A stretch of 64,000 nt of DNA from Aquatica leii. Its lineage: Eukaryota; Arthropoda; Insecta; Coleoptera; Lampyridae. The translations under genes were made by a program, and so were the position numbers. The DNA lies in assembly GCA_035610365.1 (NCBI GenBank), contig CM069432.1:164174035-164238034 (forward strand), given 5' to 3'. The notes beneath the pieces are model-generated. The model saw only the letters and a list, made by a program, of their open reading frames with translations, was not told where the DNA came from and made no database searches. This document shows, one piece after another, positions 35,920 through 47,364 of the stretch. Every line of letters starts with the position of its first letter. Position 1 is the first letter of the stretch.

Positions 35920-35992
35920 GTAGTTGTAGCAAGGTAGTCATGAATCCCAGACAGCTATGTAGCGTTTCCCGGATCGAATCCTGTTGTTAACT
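35920..35992 (+). repeat. tRNA-like sequence, probable SINE head
   Basis: TAGCAAGGTAG (35927-35937) fits an internal promoter A box and GGATCGAATCC (35971-35981) is a near-perfect B box. Their spacing of 44 bases is that of a tRNA. The T-arm pairs only partly and the acceptor stem is poor, so it is not a functional tRNA. It fits the head of a tRNA-derived SINE or an old tRNA pseudogene. It lies at the right edge of a GC-rich island (35740-36000). Confidence 0.5.
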
Positions 35993-37299
35993 GCGCCGTA
36001 TCATTACTTGTTGCTCTTTGTGTTTATATCGTATATAGTATATTCTTTATAAAGACTATAAAACACAAGATGTAAAATCTTTGCTTATGTATAAAATAAC
36101 TTTTATTTTTTATTTAGTTTCAGAGTAAAATAAATATAAAATTTTTATTGACTTTAAACGTTTTATACAGAGTAAACTTTACTCTAATGTTTATTAAAAA
36201 TATGCTAAATTTAAAATTAAATTAAACTGTTCACATTTGTATTCTAACGTATGAAATATAGTTTCAAAAGATAAATACAAACAGTATTTAAAAAATGTAA
36301 CCTTGACGTAACAGCTTTATCCTTTGTTTGAAAACAGAGTTTTGTTAGACTTTCTTCTTGAACAATGTTCTTCGAATAATAATTAATTATGTTGTATAAA
36401 ATAAACAAATTTATGTTTACTGTAATTATTTTATTCAAACAAAAATTTATAAAAAAACCCGACACTTTAATTTCTGTAATGTAAATATTTATAGATTATT
36501 TCAGTAAAAAAGTATTCTTTTAGGATTCCGCTTTTAGGTTGCATTATAATTAAGTTGTTAAAATAATATTAAGTAATGTAATTATATATTTCGTAATTTT
36601 TTTTGTTTTATTTGTGCTGTTAAAGTTTTAAGTAACTAAATTTACAAACACACTTTCTTACGTTTAAAGCCTAGCGCAAGACTATTTACTTTTGTATGCG
36701 TTCTAAGGTTTTGATTAACTTTTTGTATCCGAACTTAAAATTTAATTTAATTTAGTTTATTAGCGTTGAAAAATTTATTGTTACTAGTAAATAAATGTCT
36801 GGTATCAAAATGACTTTTTAAATTTGCATCTGGGTTTTTGTTTCTACTTAAGTTAAATTACAATTTTACCTAACCTCCATAAAATTCTCTTAAAATAAAT
36901 TTTGTTTTTTGTTTACATTTGTGTTTTTAATAATAGATATTTATTAAATTGTATTTATTTTTTTATATAACAAGTTTAAGAAATAATACAAACGCTAAAA
37001 AAACATCTATATAGATAATGCTGTGTCTAAAAACAAAAATTGTCACTTTAAAAAATTTGTTTGTTAATTGCTAAATTTCTCAAAGATGTTGTATTTTAGA
37101 AACCAATCATTTTTTTAAATTTTTGATCATTTTAGGTTAAATTAAAGTTTTTAAAGCAAGTACTTTTTATCAAAAATATAATTTTATAAATTTTCTGAAA
37201 CAATTTGTACGAATACTTAAAGAAAAGTAACATATGCTTGCATTGCTAGTTCTGCATTACAAACATATCAGGGTACTGCAAGAAGAACAAATAAAAAAT
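35993..37299. other. AT-rich sequence, no gene seen
   Basis: No supported feature. A 73-codon minus-strand ORF at 36244-36465 has no motif. Confidence 0.5.
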
Positions 37300-38290
37300 C
37301 GTGTATCCGGATTGTCAGTCTTCTCTAAAGTCTGTGGTGGATCGCACAGATTATCTTGGATCAATTCCTCTTTCATCCGATGCAATAAGCAACAAAAAAG
37401 TGAGAGAAAAAATAATAACAGTTACGCTGAAGCTATGAAATATATGTATAATCCCGACAGTGGTATTAAGAAGTCACATTTGACCAACCCAAACTAGACG
37501 ACCTAGTTTGCTATTTGTTCCTGCCAAAACAAAAGCCGGAACTCTTGAGTTCTAGACTGAAGGAATAGAACTTATTTTAGAGAGGTGCTATAATTGACCA
37601 CTTTTTGTTTGCCACATAAAATTCGCAGTTTACTATGCTGTTGATCATAATTTCTGCTTCTGTCATAACGTGTCAAGACTTTTCATTAACTCTAGCTCAA
37701 GTAGTTTTAAAACTGCACTATTAAACAAAGGCAACCAGGAACCATCAATTCCTATTGCTCATGTCGTGGGAATAAGAAAACCTACTAAACCATAAACACT
37801 TTTTTGGTGCAGGTTAAGTACTTCAAGTATAATTGGAATATTTGCAGTAATTTAAAAATTGTAGCTTCTCTGCTAAGAATGCAGACTGGGTACACAAAAC
37901 ATATATGTTTTTTTTGCTTGTAGAATAGTCGCTATAATAAGAGTCACTACATGGTAACAAATTGGCCAACCAAAAATGTATCTGTGATCGGGCAACACAA
38001 CTTTTAATAAGTATTTTTTGTGGTGTTTAATAATATTTACTTACTTCCACTCTATATCAAATTGGTTCTTATCAAATAGTTTGTTGCAGAGATCCATTTT
38101 TCAGATTAGAGCTTACGGAACAAAAAACAAGCAGCTTGGAACTCATTTGTGCTACTCGTGGATAACTTCCTTGGGAACCATAGAACAGACAGCTATGCAG
38201 AACTTGTAAACAACTTGCTAAAAGCCTACCAGCATCTTGCTGAATTTCACTAAAGATGCATATCTTGGATTCGCAATCTCACTTTCTCTA
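37300..38290 (+). pseudogene. Degraded copy of a multicopy arthropod protein
   Basis: Conserved pieces appear in order on the plus strand in changing frames: DDLVCYLFLPKQKPELLSSRL (37499-37560), SFSAKNADWVHKTYMFFLL and CL-NSRYNKSHY (37860-37950), LPLYIKLVLIK-like (about 38040), AWNSFVLLVDNFLGNHRTDS (about 38135-38195) and a last MHILDSQSHF-like piece (38255-38285). From memory of insect annotations this order matches a long uncharacterised protein (a CxxC finger, LYIKLGL and FLGNHR blocks) present in tens to hundreds of copies in aphids and some other animals, probably spread by a transposon. Function is unknown. Stops and frameshifts make this copy a pseudogene. An upstream 87-codon ORF from 37234 may be its N-terminal part. 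Confidence 0.55.
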
Positions 38291-40221
38291 ACTAAGGGTT
38301 CCTGAATTATTATCCTGGATAACTTTTACACGTACATAAATTTTTTTCTGACGTGCTAGAGCATGACTAAAATAAAAAAATTGACTTTTATGGGATTACA
38401 AAGAATAGAGAGAGCAATAGAATGTAGTATTAATTTTATTGTCAAAAAAGCGATAGTGACAAAAATGCATATTGCATATGTTTAAAACAAGGAATAATAA
38501 GTTTTTAAATGGTATCGCACTATTCATGCTAATATACATAATGTTTGATATCGCTACTACCAACACAACACACAATATTTTAAAAATAGTGAAAACTGCT
38601 TCAGATTGTAGAAAAAGTATTTATAATATTATTAAAACATTTTTTAAATTATGAGTAAAGGGGTTTCATAAACCAGAAAAAAAAGAGAAACAAGGATTAC
38701 CTTAATGATAAGGAAGAGCATGATTATCTATATGATCTGATCTGCCAAGCTTACCACATACTCTAGTTAACATAGATGATACTAATACCGTGCACGTACA
38801 TATTTCTATGATTTCAATTTAGTTACTACAGTTAAAGATTTTAGGCATAACGTTAAGTCATGTAAATGCGGAATCTAATAATACATTACTCGCACTTCCT
38901 GCATCATGTTAGATTTCGTTGTTGAAAACATTTATAGGATGCTTGATTTGAAGATTTATATAACAAAACGATAAAACGCTCAGATGAAACCAAGCTGGAA
39001 CTTGCGGTGTTGTCCAATTCTACTTCATTTTTTGTCTTCTTCGGATGCAGTGTTTATTATTATTAAACAAGATATTCGTTTTAATTTGTTTTATGTTTTA
39101 AAAATATAACGAGTCTTAATTTCACTCAACTGTGCTAAAAAATAATTATAGTAATCGTAGAATTAGATCCACGCGAAGTTCCGTTTTGTACGCTGCAAAA
39201 ACTGTACAATATAGATAAAAATTGCACATAAACAATTTATTCAGCAAAAAATTTACTACAAAAAAGTTCGCGAAAGTGTATAATTATATCTAATAGTTTA
39301 AGAGTTACAGAATTTTGGTGAAATGTGAGACCTTTTCGTGCAACTTTGCACACGTGTATCATTTAAACTATTGAAGGTAGTTGTACCCTTCCTAGACTTT
39401 TTTATAGTTAATTTTTTTCTCTATAATAATGTTAATGTGCAACTTTCCTCTATCTTGCACCGTTTTAGGGTAATAGTTTATAGGTTGTTTTAAGTTATTA
39501 AGCAACAACTCTAAATACCTGGTGTAATATTACACCGACAAAACTACCCTTAGCCGCAAAAAAACCGCGGTGGTCACCAAAAGCAACTCGACCGAAACAC
39601 ACATGTTCTATTAAACCAATAATTTATGTTTAAATTTTAAAATGCATAAACGAAGTAAAAATTTAATACATTTTTATAATAAAAAGTATCAGTAATTACT
39701 AGTTTAAGTCATAAACGATTTCACTGTAAAGTTATCAACATAAGACAAAAGTATGTAAAAAAAAAATTTGAGTAAATTTTGAATGTTGAAATTGTACCAA
39801 CAGTCAAGCAATTGTAAGATTATTAGCGTTATAAATCTGTTAAAACTAGAAAAATGATTCATTTTAAAGTAAAGTTTATCTCTTAATACTTTTTTATAGT
39901 CAGTAGCGCATTTGTTTAATATTAATAAAAGAAAACATTGTAGAATCGGTAAATTTTTATTGCATTTAAAACACGCAGTGCCGCCTAGTAACAAAACGTA
40001 GTAACATTTTAAGGGTAGAAAAAGGCATAACGCCAGTTTTAACAGATTGAGTAAAAAAAGGATAAACCAATTGGCAGCTTTGGTACTGAGAGTGTTCGTA
40101 AACTTAACCAACCAGAAAAAAATAAAATTAAAATTGCCTACAAAGAATGAGGAAAGTTTTAAACGAAGATTTTAAAAACCCTGACGCGGTACAAAAACGA
40201 AGAAAGTTGCATACGGGAATT
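38291..40221. other. Intergenic, no recognised gene
   Basis: A 135-codon minus-strand ORF (39704-40111) is Leu/Phe-rich and hydrophobic, has no motif and no good context, and is probably chance in AT-rich DNA. A perfect 16 bp palindrome GGTGTAATATTACACC lies at 39521-39536. The DNA becomes less AT-rich after 40150. Confidence 0.4.
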
Positions 40222-40440
40222 CTTCTTTTGACACTCGCAAAAAAAGAAGTTACTGTCGGGCTGTTTTTTTAACGTATTCGCGCAACGGAGTTAATTTACG
40301 CGCTGGTTTTTTACTTGCTTAAAAAAGTTATTTACGCGTTGGTTTTTTTTCACTTATCCGAAGAAAAGTTACTGATGAATGAGGTTTTTTATCGTACTCG
40401 CGAAAGGAGAATTACTGACGGGCTGGTTTTTTTCGCGTAC
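40222..40440 (+). repeat. Minisatellite, about 5 units of 40-44 bp
   Basis: Each unit has the pattern CTCGC-A-rich-GAAGTTA(C/T)T-GACGGGCTGGTTTTTT. Units start near 40222, 40265, 40304, 40345 and 40388. The repeats differ by several substitutions and small indels. The CG-containing words contrast with the AT-rich surroundings. Confidence 0.7.
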
Positions 40441-42121
40441 ATTTATTATTATTTTTTTTTGAGTGTATGTTTTGTATAAAGTTATTAATTAATGACAAAT
40501 TGTTACGTGGTTCCCAACCTGCGTCCAGTTAAGAGCGAAAAACTGCAATACGTAATCTTCAACTCGAGGATTAGGCACCATATAAAAAGGTCAGAAATTA
40601 GTTAAATTTATTTGGTTATGCGTTTCTAAGTTTTTTATTTGATTATTGTCCGAGAGATGCGATGAACTGCCTAACGCGAGAAAATTGAAAATGATTAAAT
40701 TTAATTCTATCGCTAAAACGAGTTTTTTTCTTTGTTTTTTTGTTCTAAACGCAAAATGTTTTTATTGTGAGTCCAATTAGCAGATGTCTTCTTTAGATAT
40801 GTCAGAGAATCGCGAACGTAACAAGCTGTTAAAAAAAATCTAATTTTTAAACTATGGATGCACATTTCCAAAGGTGAAATCTCCACTTTGCAAATTTTAT
40901 CTATCTGAAAGAATATGGCAACATAGCTCGAATTGTGCCATAATCTTAGAAGCTGTTGAACTGTAGACCGCTATAAAACTCAGGTTAAATCCAGCAATCA
41001 TTTAGTTTTGTTGTTTTTTTAATAATGCGCGTCAATTAATTGTGTGGTAAAACAATTGTTAGAAATCACGCAATATAAATTGTTTATTTAATCATTAAAT
41101 GATTTATTTAATCCAAGCGTATTCAGTTAAAGTCTGGCAAAATTTCTGAAAAGTGGGACACTTTGGCTTTAAAATTGATTGTGTCTAGAGACGTGGACGT
41201 AAATCTCAATGTTTGGACCTTTCCTCGCATAACATGCTTGTAAACCCAATATTATTATTTGAGCTTTGCGAAGGTGACTTTTTGCCTTGAAAATATTTTG
41301 CGTCAAACGAAGTTGTTTTGAGATTTTGTTGCTTGCTTTGTATTTCTGTACTGTACATCACTTGGAAAAGAGAACCTAACCGTTACCAACACAACCCAAA
41401 TATTTCCTCATACTTGTTGCTTAACCAAAGCTTAGATTTAAGAAAATAAATAAATACGGTCATTCACGACATTAAAGCTTTACCACCAAAGCATTGCGTC
41501 TTAATGTTGGTGCCAATAGTGGACTACTGGTTGAATAAAAAGAGTCGCAAAATAATGACAGAGTTTATTGAGCATTTTGTTAAGGATTTGAAAAAGATTA
41601 GACTAAAATACTCATTTTTGTGCTTCTCTAGAAAAATTTTTCATAAACGATGTACCTTCCAGTTTGCAATCATTTCGCACTAAACTATTACATACTACTG
41701 AAGCTAGGAAAGCTAAACAAAGCCGGGAGTGTTTGGATTTAGAGTTTTGAATATCAATTCAATGCCGAGCACAATTTCCGTTCCTCTTAGATAGATAAAG
41801 GGCAAACAAATTGAACTACAAAAAATTAATGACGCCGGTTTATTTACATACTATGATGTTTGTTCAAGTGCATGAATTTAAGATAACGCAATCGGGTTTC
41901 TCTTTAGATATGTCACTGGAAACTATGTTTTATCAGCGCGCAGCAATTCTTGATAATGAATGGTCTCGCTCATAATTTGTTATCACAAAAAATTCTTTAC
42001 AAGTCATTGGTGTTACTGCTTTATCATCTTCCAGCAATGAAGAGGTTATGAGAAACAATTTTTAAGCATTTCATGCACAAATGTTAAATACCAACTATTG
42101 GTCAATAATCATACGACTCAT
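40441..42121. other. Intergenic, possible decayed coding traces
   Basis: 41460-42060 gives moderately long readable pieces on the plus strand (LPPKHCVLMLVPIVDYWLNK and GKQIELQKINDAGLFTYYDV), separated by stops. I do not recognise them. They may be remnants of a transposon-type protein, as they end just before the repeat at 42122. Confidence 0.35.
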
Positions 42122-42229
42122 TTCTCGTTTAATATGTACCTAGAATACTAGTTATTTGTGTTTTTTTATTATTTATGTATGCATTCTCATTTTTGAAAAT
42201 TGTAATAAATCTTGTTCATTATATTACGT
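42122..42229 (+). repeat. Dispersed repeat, copy 1
   Basis: TTCTCGTTTAATATGTACCTAGAATACTAGTTATTTGTG ... GTAATAAATCTTGTTCATTATATTACG is repeated in the same orientation at 63886-64000 at very high identity; the second copy has a few extra bases in a T/A run. The right limit is not visible because the second copy runs off the window. Confidence 0.85.
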
Positions 42230-42684
42230 AGGTAATATTGTTTTCAACACCTTCCGATAATTGCAAGATTTGTGTTATCTGTGAATTTTTTTAATTTATC
42301 ATCTTATTTATTTTGCAATGTGGTCATAAAATTTTGATTTTGTTCTCAATCAAATAAAATTTTAATCAGTAGTTCAGTACTGGTACTTATCTTTTGTGTT
42401 GTAATCCTTTTTATTGTAGTTCTAAACATATTTTCTTTTTTTATCTTCAATAATATAATTGTTTTTGTAGAATTACAAGAGTTCATTAAAGGTGGTAGGC
42501 AATGGTATGGGTGAGTTACACCGTTTTTTGTAGCTTTTACATTTGAATTATTTTTATAGAACTCTATAAACAACATACTACAGAACTTCATCTAATTAAA
42601 TTAATGGTAAAATAAAATAGAGAAACACTAGAATTTTTAATGAAAAACGAAACATTTGTTTTCGTCGTTCAGTTTAGTGGCTTG
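42230..42684. other. Short AT-rich tract left of the pogo relic
   Basis: Probably the noncoding end of the pogo-like element or of the neighbouring repeat. No terminal repeat matching 46.9-47.2 kb could be recognised. Confidence 0.4.
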
Positions 42685-43808
42685 AGGAAAGGTAAATCTA
42701 TTTACTTTCCTTCTGAGAAAATTTGTTAAATTTTTTCCGTCCAATATTGCTTCTAGTTCTCTAAGATAATACTTTTGGGTTTCTTTGTGCAATATTTTAC
42801 TAGCAAAAAGGTAGTTATTTGAATATTTTGCATCTTAGATTTAGTATCTATGATTGCTTCTACGTCTTGCATGAATTCTTGGTCGGAATATTTCACTTAA
42901 ACTGTCCAATTCATCATCAATGTAGCTAACTTTATCTACGGAATCATCTAAATCGTTCAGTTGTTGCTCTTCATTATCAAACAGGTTATGTTTCACTTGT
43001 TTCTTCTTTTGCCTGGCTATCTTTTCTTCTATCTTTTTTTGGCGTCTCTGTTAGAATTTGCAATTTTCCAGGATGTCTTCCTTTTATATTTGATATCTTC
43101 TTCTCTGCTTTAGAGTAGGGCCGTATTATGTCTGGAGATATTATTTTCGACTGTTATAAAGTTAATGGAGTGCTAATGACTAGCACAGAAGTTGATGGTG
43201 TGTTTGTTGTTTCTGGAGCCCTTAAATATTTTACAGTTGCAGCATCAAAGTTATCTTCTTTAATAATATCTCCATCAAGAGGCACAATACCGCTTTCTCT
43301 AAATCCAGATCATATATTGGCAAATATAAAACTTTTTTGATATGCTTTTTCTGTCAGTTCTACAATTTTATAAATGAATGCCCTTTTGTCTAATAGTTTA
43401 CCAACCAATTATTAAAAGCTTGCTTCAAATCGGTTTTAAATGCGTGCAATGTGGAGGAAACGTAACAAAAATAATTCTATTCTCCCTACAATATACAATT
43501 GTTTCGAAGCTGGTTGTCCAAAACAATTAATCTGGGCTCATTTTTTTACATTTTGTATGTTTTTGTATACGTTTAAGAATAATATAGAACTCATCTATCC
43601 TGGCCCTGACTAGTTGGCTAACCCAAGACTTCTTGTAAGCGCACCTTTCATAAAAACATCCTTAAACTTAGTTCCTGGAAACACATACACAGGAAAAATT
43701 CTATTTCCGACTACACTTATTATACCGAAAATGTAACTAGCTCTTCCCGTTCTGCGAATACTGCCTGACCCGTTTTTTAGTACTAGTTTTGGCTATAACT
43801 TTCTGTGT

Positions 43809-43817
43809 ACCTAAAAC
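43809..43817. repeat. Target-site duplication of the MULE, left
   Basis: ACCTAAAAC directly before the element; repeated exactly at 46282-46290 directly after it. On the pogo strand both copies encode Val-Leu-Gly, so the host frame is duplicated at this point. Confidence 0.9.
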
Positions 43818-43930
43818 CGAAACAAATGGTAACGGACAGTTCGTAACGCGGTCAATTCGTAACGGCGACACTTCGTAACATCGACAGTTCGTAACTACAA
43901 CTATTCGTAACGGTATAATCCGTAACGCCA
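43818..43930 (-). repeat. MULE left terminal inverted repeat
   Basis: Units read TTCGTAACGCGGTCAA, TTCGTAACGGCGACAC, TTCGTAACATCGACAG, TTCGTAACTACAACTA, TTCGTAACGGTATAAT: tandem 16-18 bp repeats with a fixed CGTAAC core. The reverse complement matches 46130-46245 nearly base for base. Confidence 0.9.
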
Positions 43931-44474
43931 AGATTGAATTATTTTGTTTATTTTTGTTAACGTGGAAAGCAATTTATAGGTGCAATTGAAATTACGATTA
44001 TGAATTTAACGGACCAACATCAGGATAACCATTTTTAACTCATTTCATATTTTGTGGAAAAATAAATTTTGAAAAATGTGTCTTAAAATAAATAATATAA
44101 TCTACCTGTAACAGAAAATATAATTAAAGTTTATCCCTTTTAAAGTTCTTTAAATTGCCATATACCTAGATAAAGTAATAACAATGTAATTAGTGAATTT
44201 TTTAAGCCGAATGACAATCTTTGGAAATTCTCAACTTTCTAAGTAAACATTCTGTAAATAAAAGTATGGAATTAGGTAGGTACTAATTATTATAATAAGC
44301 CTTGTGATTGGTTATAGCTAATAAGAGGAATGTTTACAAACATATAAATTGAGAAACATTAGTGATCTTTTAACTAGTGTCTAGAGTTTTTGAATAATAA
44401 TTGTAAGAAGTTTAATATGGCAAATATACCAAAATTTCGAGTTTGTTCAAAATCGGGTAACCGAATCTGGAATT

Positions 44475-45763
44475 GTGCATTGGAAGTGTCGGAACAGTTA
44501 TAATTACAAGTGCAAAACAATTGTGCATACGAAGGGTGACGATATCATCAAATGCAACGAAGAACATTCACATATTGTACAACCTTTCGTAGCAGATGCA
44601 AGAAAGATGGTAAATAAGATGAAAGCAAATATAAAAAATCCTGGAGCAACACCTAAAATTGTCTATAGTACAAAACTTCTTGAAACAAATGAGAGCGTTA
44701 AATTACTACTACCAAAAAAAACTTCAATTTTAAAAACACTACAGCGTGCCAAACAGAGAGAAACAGATGTCGTACCTGCTACTCCCAACAACATGAATTT
44801 TATACTTCCTGAAAAATACAACAACTTGCTATTACATGCCAGTGGATCTGATGATCCTAATAGAATATTAATATTTGGACATGAACAGTTATTAAGCTTG
44901 TTAGTGACACATCAAAATTGGTTAGCCGATGGAACTTTCAAAGTTGTACCTGAAATATTTTTCCAACTTTATACTATCCACGTTCAACTTGATGGTATAG
45001 CATTTTCTTGTGTTTTTGCGTTACTGCGAAATAAGACTGAAGAAACTTATAAAAGATTGTTACGTATGCTAAAACCGGACTCCCAACTTTAAATCTCCAT
45101 TCTTGCCTACTTGATTTTCAAAAGTCTGCAATCAATGCTTTTCAAGCTGAATTTTCTGGAATTGAAACAAAAGGATGTTTTTTCCATTTAAATCAATCAG
45201 TAATCCGAAAGATAGGGGAAATTGGTTTAAAACGTAAATTTAATTCTAACGTAAAAAATTTTGCAGTATGCGTTAAGATGCTAACTTTGATATCATTTCT
45301 CCCTATAGAAGAAACAACTGATGCATATTTACAAGTCGCAGGAATTTTTCCTGAATTTGACGACAGAACTAAAGAGTTTTTGCAGTACTTTGAAAATACG
45401 TATATTAGAGGTCGTGAATAGAGAAATGGCCGTAGGCGAGATCCAGTATTTCTTCCAAACATATGGAGTCATCGTCAAAATGCAGCAGATGGTTTGGCCA
45501 GAACTACCAACAGCGTAGAAGGCTTTCACTATTCACTTCAATCTTTATTTCAATGTGCCCATGCCACAATGTGGAAATTGCTTGATGGGCTTGTTGCAGA
45601 AGTTACTTTACAACACACATATTATTTGCAATATGAAAGTGGTCAAAGAATGCCGCAACGTTTGACATATAAACAAATAAAAGAGCGCATAGATAGAGTC
45701 GTCCAATATTATGATGTTGAACGACGATTGACATTTCTAAGAAATATAGCGTACATGTTTTAA
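44475..45763 (+). pseudogene. MULE transposase with FLYWCH finger, broken
   Basis: The longest frame (44475-45092) begins inside a FLYWCH-type finger (MHWKCRNSYNYKCKTIV ... HSH). The finger likely starts upstream near 44440 in the same frame (VQNRVTESG), where no ATG is seen. The MULE core follows: WLADGTFKVVPEIFFQLYTI (first catalytic Asp). A frameshift at about 45080 is followed by NLHSCLLDFQKSAINAF (second Asp), the GCFFHLNQ Cys-His motif and FLPIEETTDAYLQVA; after a stop (45418-45420), ARTTNSVEGFHYSLQSLF holds the catalytic Glu region, and the gene ends at 45763. All catalytic acids are still visible, so the copy was disabled recently by few changes. Confidence 0.8.
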
Positions 45764-46129
45764 TTTTTAATTTAAATAAATACACATACTTTTAAAATTG
45801 TATGCCTGCTTATACTTATCGATGTTAAAAATATAAATTGTATTAATTATTATAATAAAGACATTACTATTGAAGTGGTTTTAATTTTTTTCATTATTAT
45901 TTAGACGTAGTTTTACTACTTTAAAGTGATAACTCAGGATAAAAATTCTTAAAAAACATAAATACTTACATATTCTTTAGTTGTCATATTAACAAAAATA
46001 TATGCAAAAATATGTGTGAAATATGTTTAAGTAAAGTGGTCTTGAAAAAAATAACCCTATTTTTAGTGTAGGAAAGTATGCAAAATGCATTTTTGTCTAA
46101 ATCCAATAATGCTGAACTAGAAAAACTAA

Positions 46130-46281
46130 ATGTTGGCGTTACGAATTATATCGTTACGAATAGTTGTGGTTACGAACTGTCGATGTTACGAAGTGTCGCC
46201 GTTACGGATTATCGGCGTTACGAATTGTCCGTTACCATATCTGGGGTTACCAACTGTCGCGTTACGATATGTCATGGATTC
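46130..46281 (+). repeat. MULE right terminal inverted repeat
   Basis: At least eight tandem units of about 16-18 bp starting with GTTACGA (for example CGTTACGAATAGTTGTG and TGTTACGAAGTGTCGCC). It mirrors the left arm and is longer by about two units next to the outer end. The frames it opens are spurious. Confidence 0.9.
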
Positions 46282-46911
46282 ACCTAAAACAATGGTAACG
46301 TCTGTTTTATCCAAATTGTAGGTTCGTTCTAGTGGTATCTTGTACTTTTCTAAAACTTCCCGTAAATTATCAAAAATTGCTTTACATTTGTTTTATTAAA
46401 TCCGGAGGCTCTTGCCATACTGATATTTTTTGGTTATCTTAGGGACAAATTGAATACCCCTTCATAAATAATTTCATCCAATCTTTTCCAGCGGTTAACG
46501 AGTTATTCCAGCTTGGTGGATACTTTACGTTTAGTTTTTTGGCATATTCGTATGCCAGTTTTTGAGTTTGTGTATATGTGAAACCATAATTCATTTTCGA
46601 ATTTGGATAAAATACTTGGCTAGTTTTTCTTCTTGGGCAGATGTAAAAACTTGTTGAGGCGAATACTTTGACTGGAATTGTGATGAAAATGTTATTTGAA
46701 CATCTGGATCTTGTTTGTCAGAAGTGTCAGAATCGCGGTCAGGATCTTTCAAACATTTATTTTTTTTACCCACAGTCGACTTTTTCAAGTAATAGGTTGT
46801 GGCTGCAGTTATTACTGAAAGTCTTCCATGCAAAACATCTTTAACAGCGGCAATGATATTTTTGTCCAATATATCAGAACGATTGGTCTTTGTCTTGTAA
46901 CTTTTTACCAT

Positions 46912-47364
46912 GTTAATGCCTGAACAATATGTTCAGTAATTTTCTATATTTCTCTAGGGCAGATTGGGACAGTGTCCATATGTGCCCCCAACTAAGATGT
47001 TCCAATCTATCCCAATCATGCTTATAAGCAAATTGAAGTTAACTAAAATAAACAAGTATTTCAAAATATACCGACATAGTAAGGGTAAACAGGTCTACTT
47101 AACTCTAAAGTTACAAGTGAGTTAATTCTAGCGTCTACATGGAAAATATTTGATGTCAAACAATTTCCGATTTGTTTACAGCGCCGAACATGTTCATGTG
47201 TGCCCCGAGTCCTAAGGTCCCCCTTCACCTCTATACATTCATCAGTTTCAAAATAATAAAAACACTTTTATAATGTGTTTGTTTTACATTATTAAAAATT
47301 AACAAAAAATTGGTGTAATAATAAACAAGGTTTTAAATTTTTTTCGTCGATCGTATTGTAGACA
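46912..47364. other. Noncoding, probable pogo upstream region
   Basis: Contains CAGATTGGGACAGTGTCCAT near 46969 and two related words, CATATGTGCCCCCAAC and CATGTGTGCCCCGAG (about 46978 and 47196). These may be subterminal or terminal motifs of the pogo-like element, but the matching left end was not found. Confidence 0.35.

Larger units (their letters stand above)
43818..46281 (+). mobile_element. Mutator-like element (FLYWCH type)
   Basis: A 2464 bp insertion in the pogo-like gene with a perfect 9 bp target duplication (ACCTAAAAC), the length expected for Mutator-like elements. The ends are long inverted repeats (43818-43930 and 46130-46281) made of tandem units. The right end carries about two extra units. 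Inside is a decayed transposase gene on the plus strand (44475-45763). It is younger than the pogo copy. Its arms still match closely, but the transposase is broken by frameshifts, so it can no longer move by itself. Confidence 0.85.
42685..46911 (-). pseudogene. pogo-like transposase, split by a MULE
   Basis: Read from 46911 down: ATG, MVKSYKTKTNRSDILDKNII (Psq-type helix-turn-helix), SAQEEKLAKYF, then KLAYEYAKKLNVKYPPSWN and DWMKLFMKG (CENP-B-type DNA binding). Next ARASGFNKTNV and NLDKTDVTIVLG, the start of the DDE_1 core, where the usual Glu after Asp is Lys. Here the gene is broken by the element 43818-46281. It continues at 43817 with VLGTQKVIAKTSTKKRVRQ, a decayed core, then a lysine/acid-rich tail (EEKIARQKKKQVKHNLF) and YYLRELEAILDGKNL-TNFLRRK near 42690-42790. 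Outside the insertion there are several more stops. It belongs to the Tigger/pogo branch of Tc1/mariner-related elements. Confidence 0.75.

Noticed and set aside
39521..39536. Palindrome GGTGTAATATTACACC containing TAATATTAC, the nick-site nonamer of some small circular DNA viruses
   Set aside because: The nonamer lies inside the stem rather than in a loop, there is no Rep-like ORF nearby, and such words arise easily in AT-rich DNA.
39704..40111. 135-codon minus-strand hydrophobic ORF
   Set aside because: No motif, homology cue or gene context; Leu/Phe/Ile-rich composition is expected from AT-rich sequence. Kept only as a note in the region entry.
43128..43340. 70-codon plus-strand ORF
   Set aside because: Antisense to the pogo-like transposase relic.
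46078..46321. Two overlapping 63-69 codon ORFs at the right end of the MULE
   Set aside because: They are translations of the tandem GTTACGA units of the terminal repeat; the same artefact appears on the minus strand at 43737-43931.
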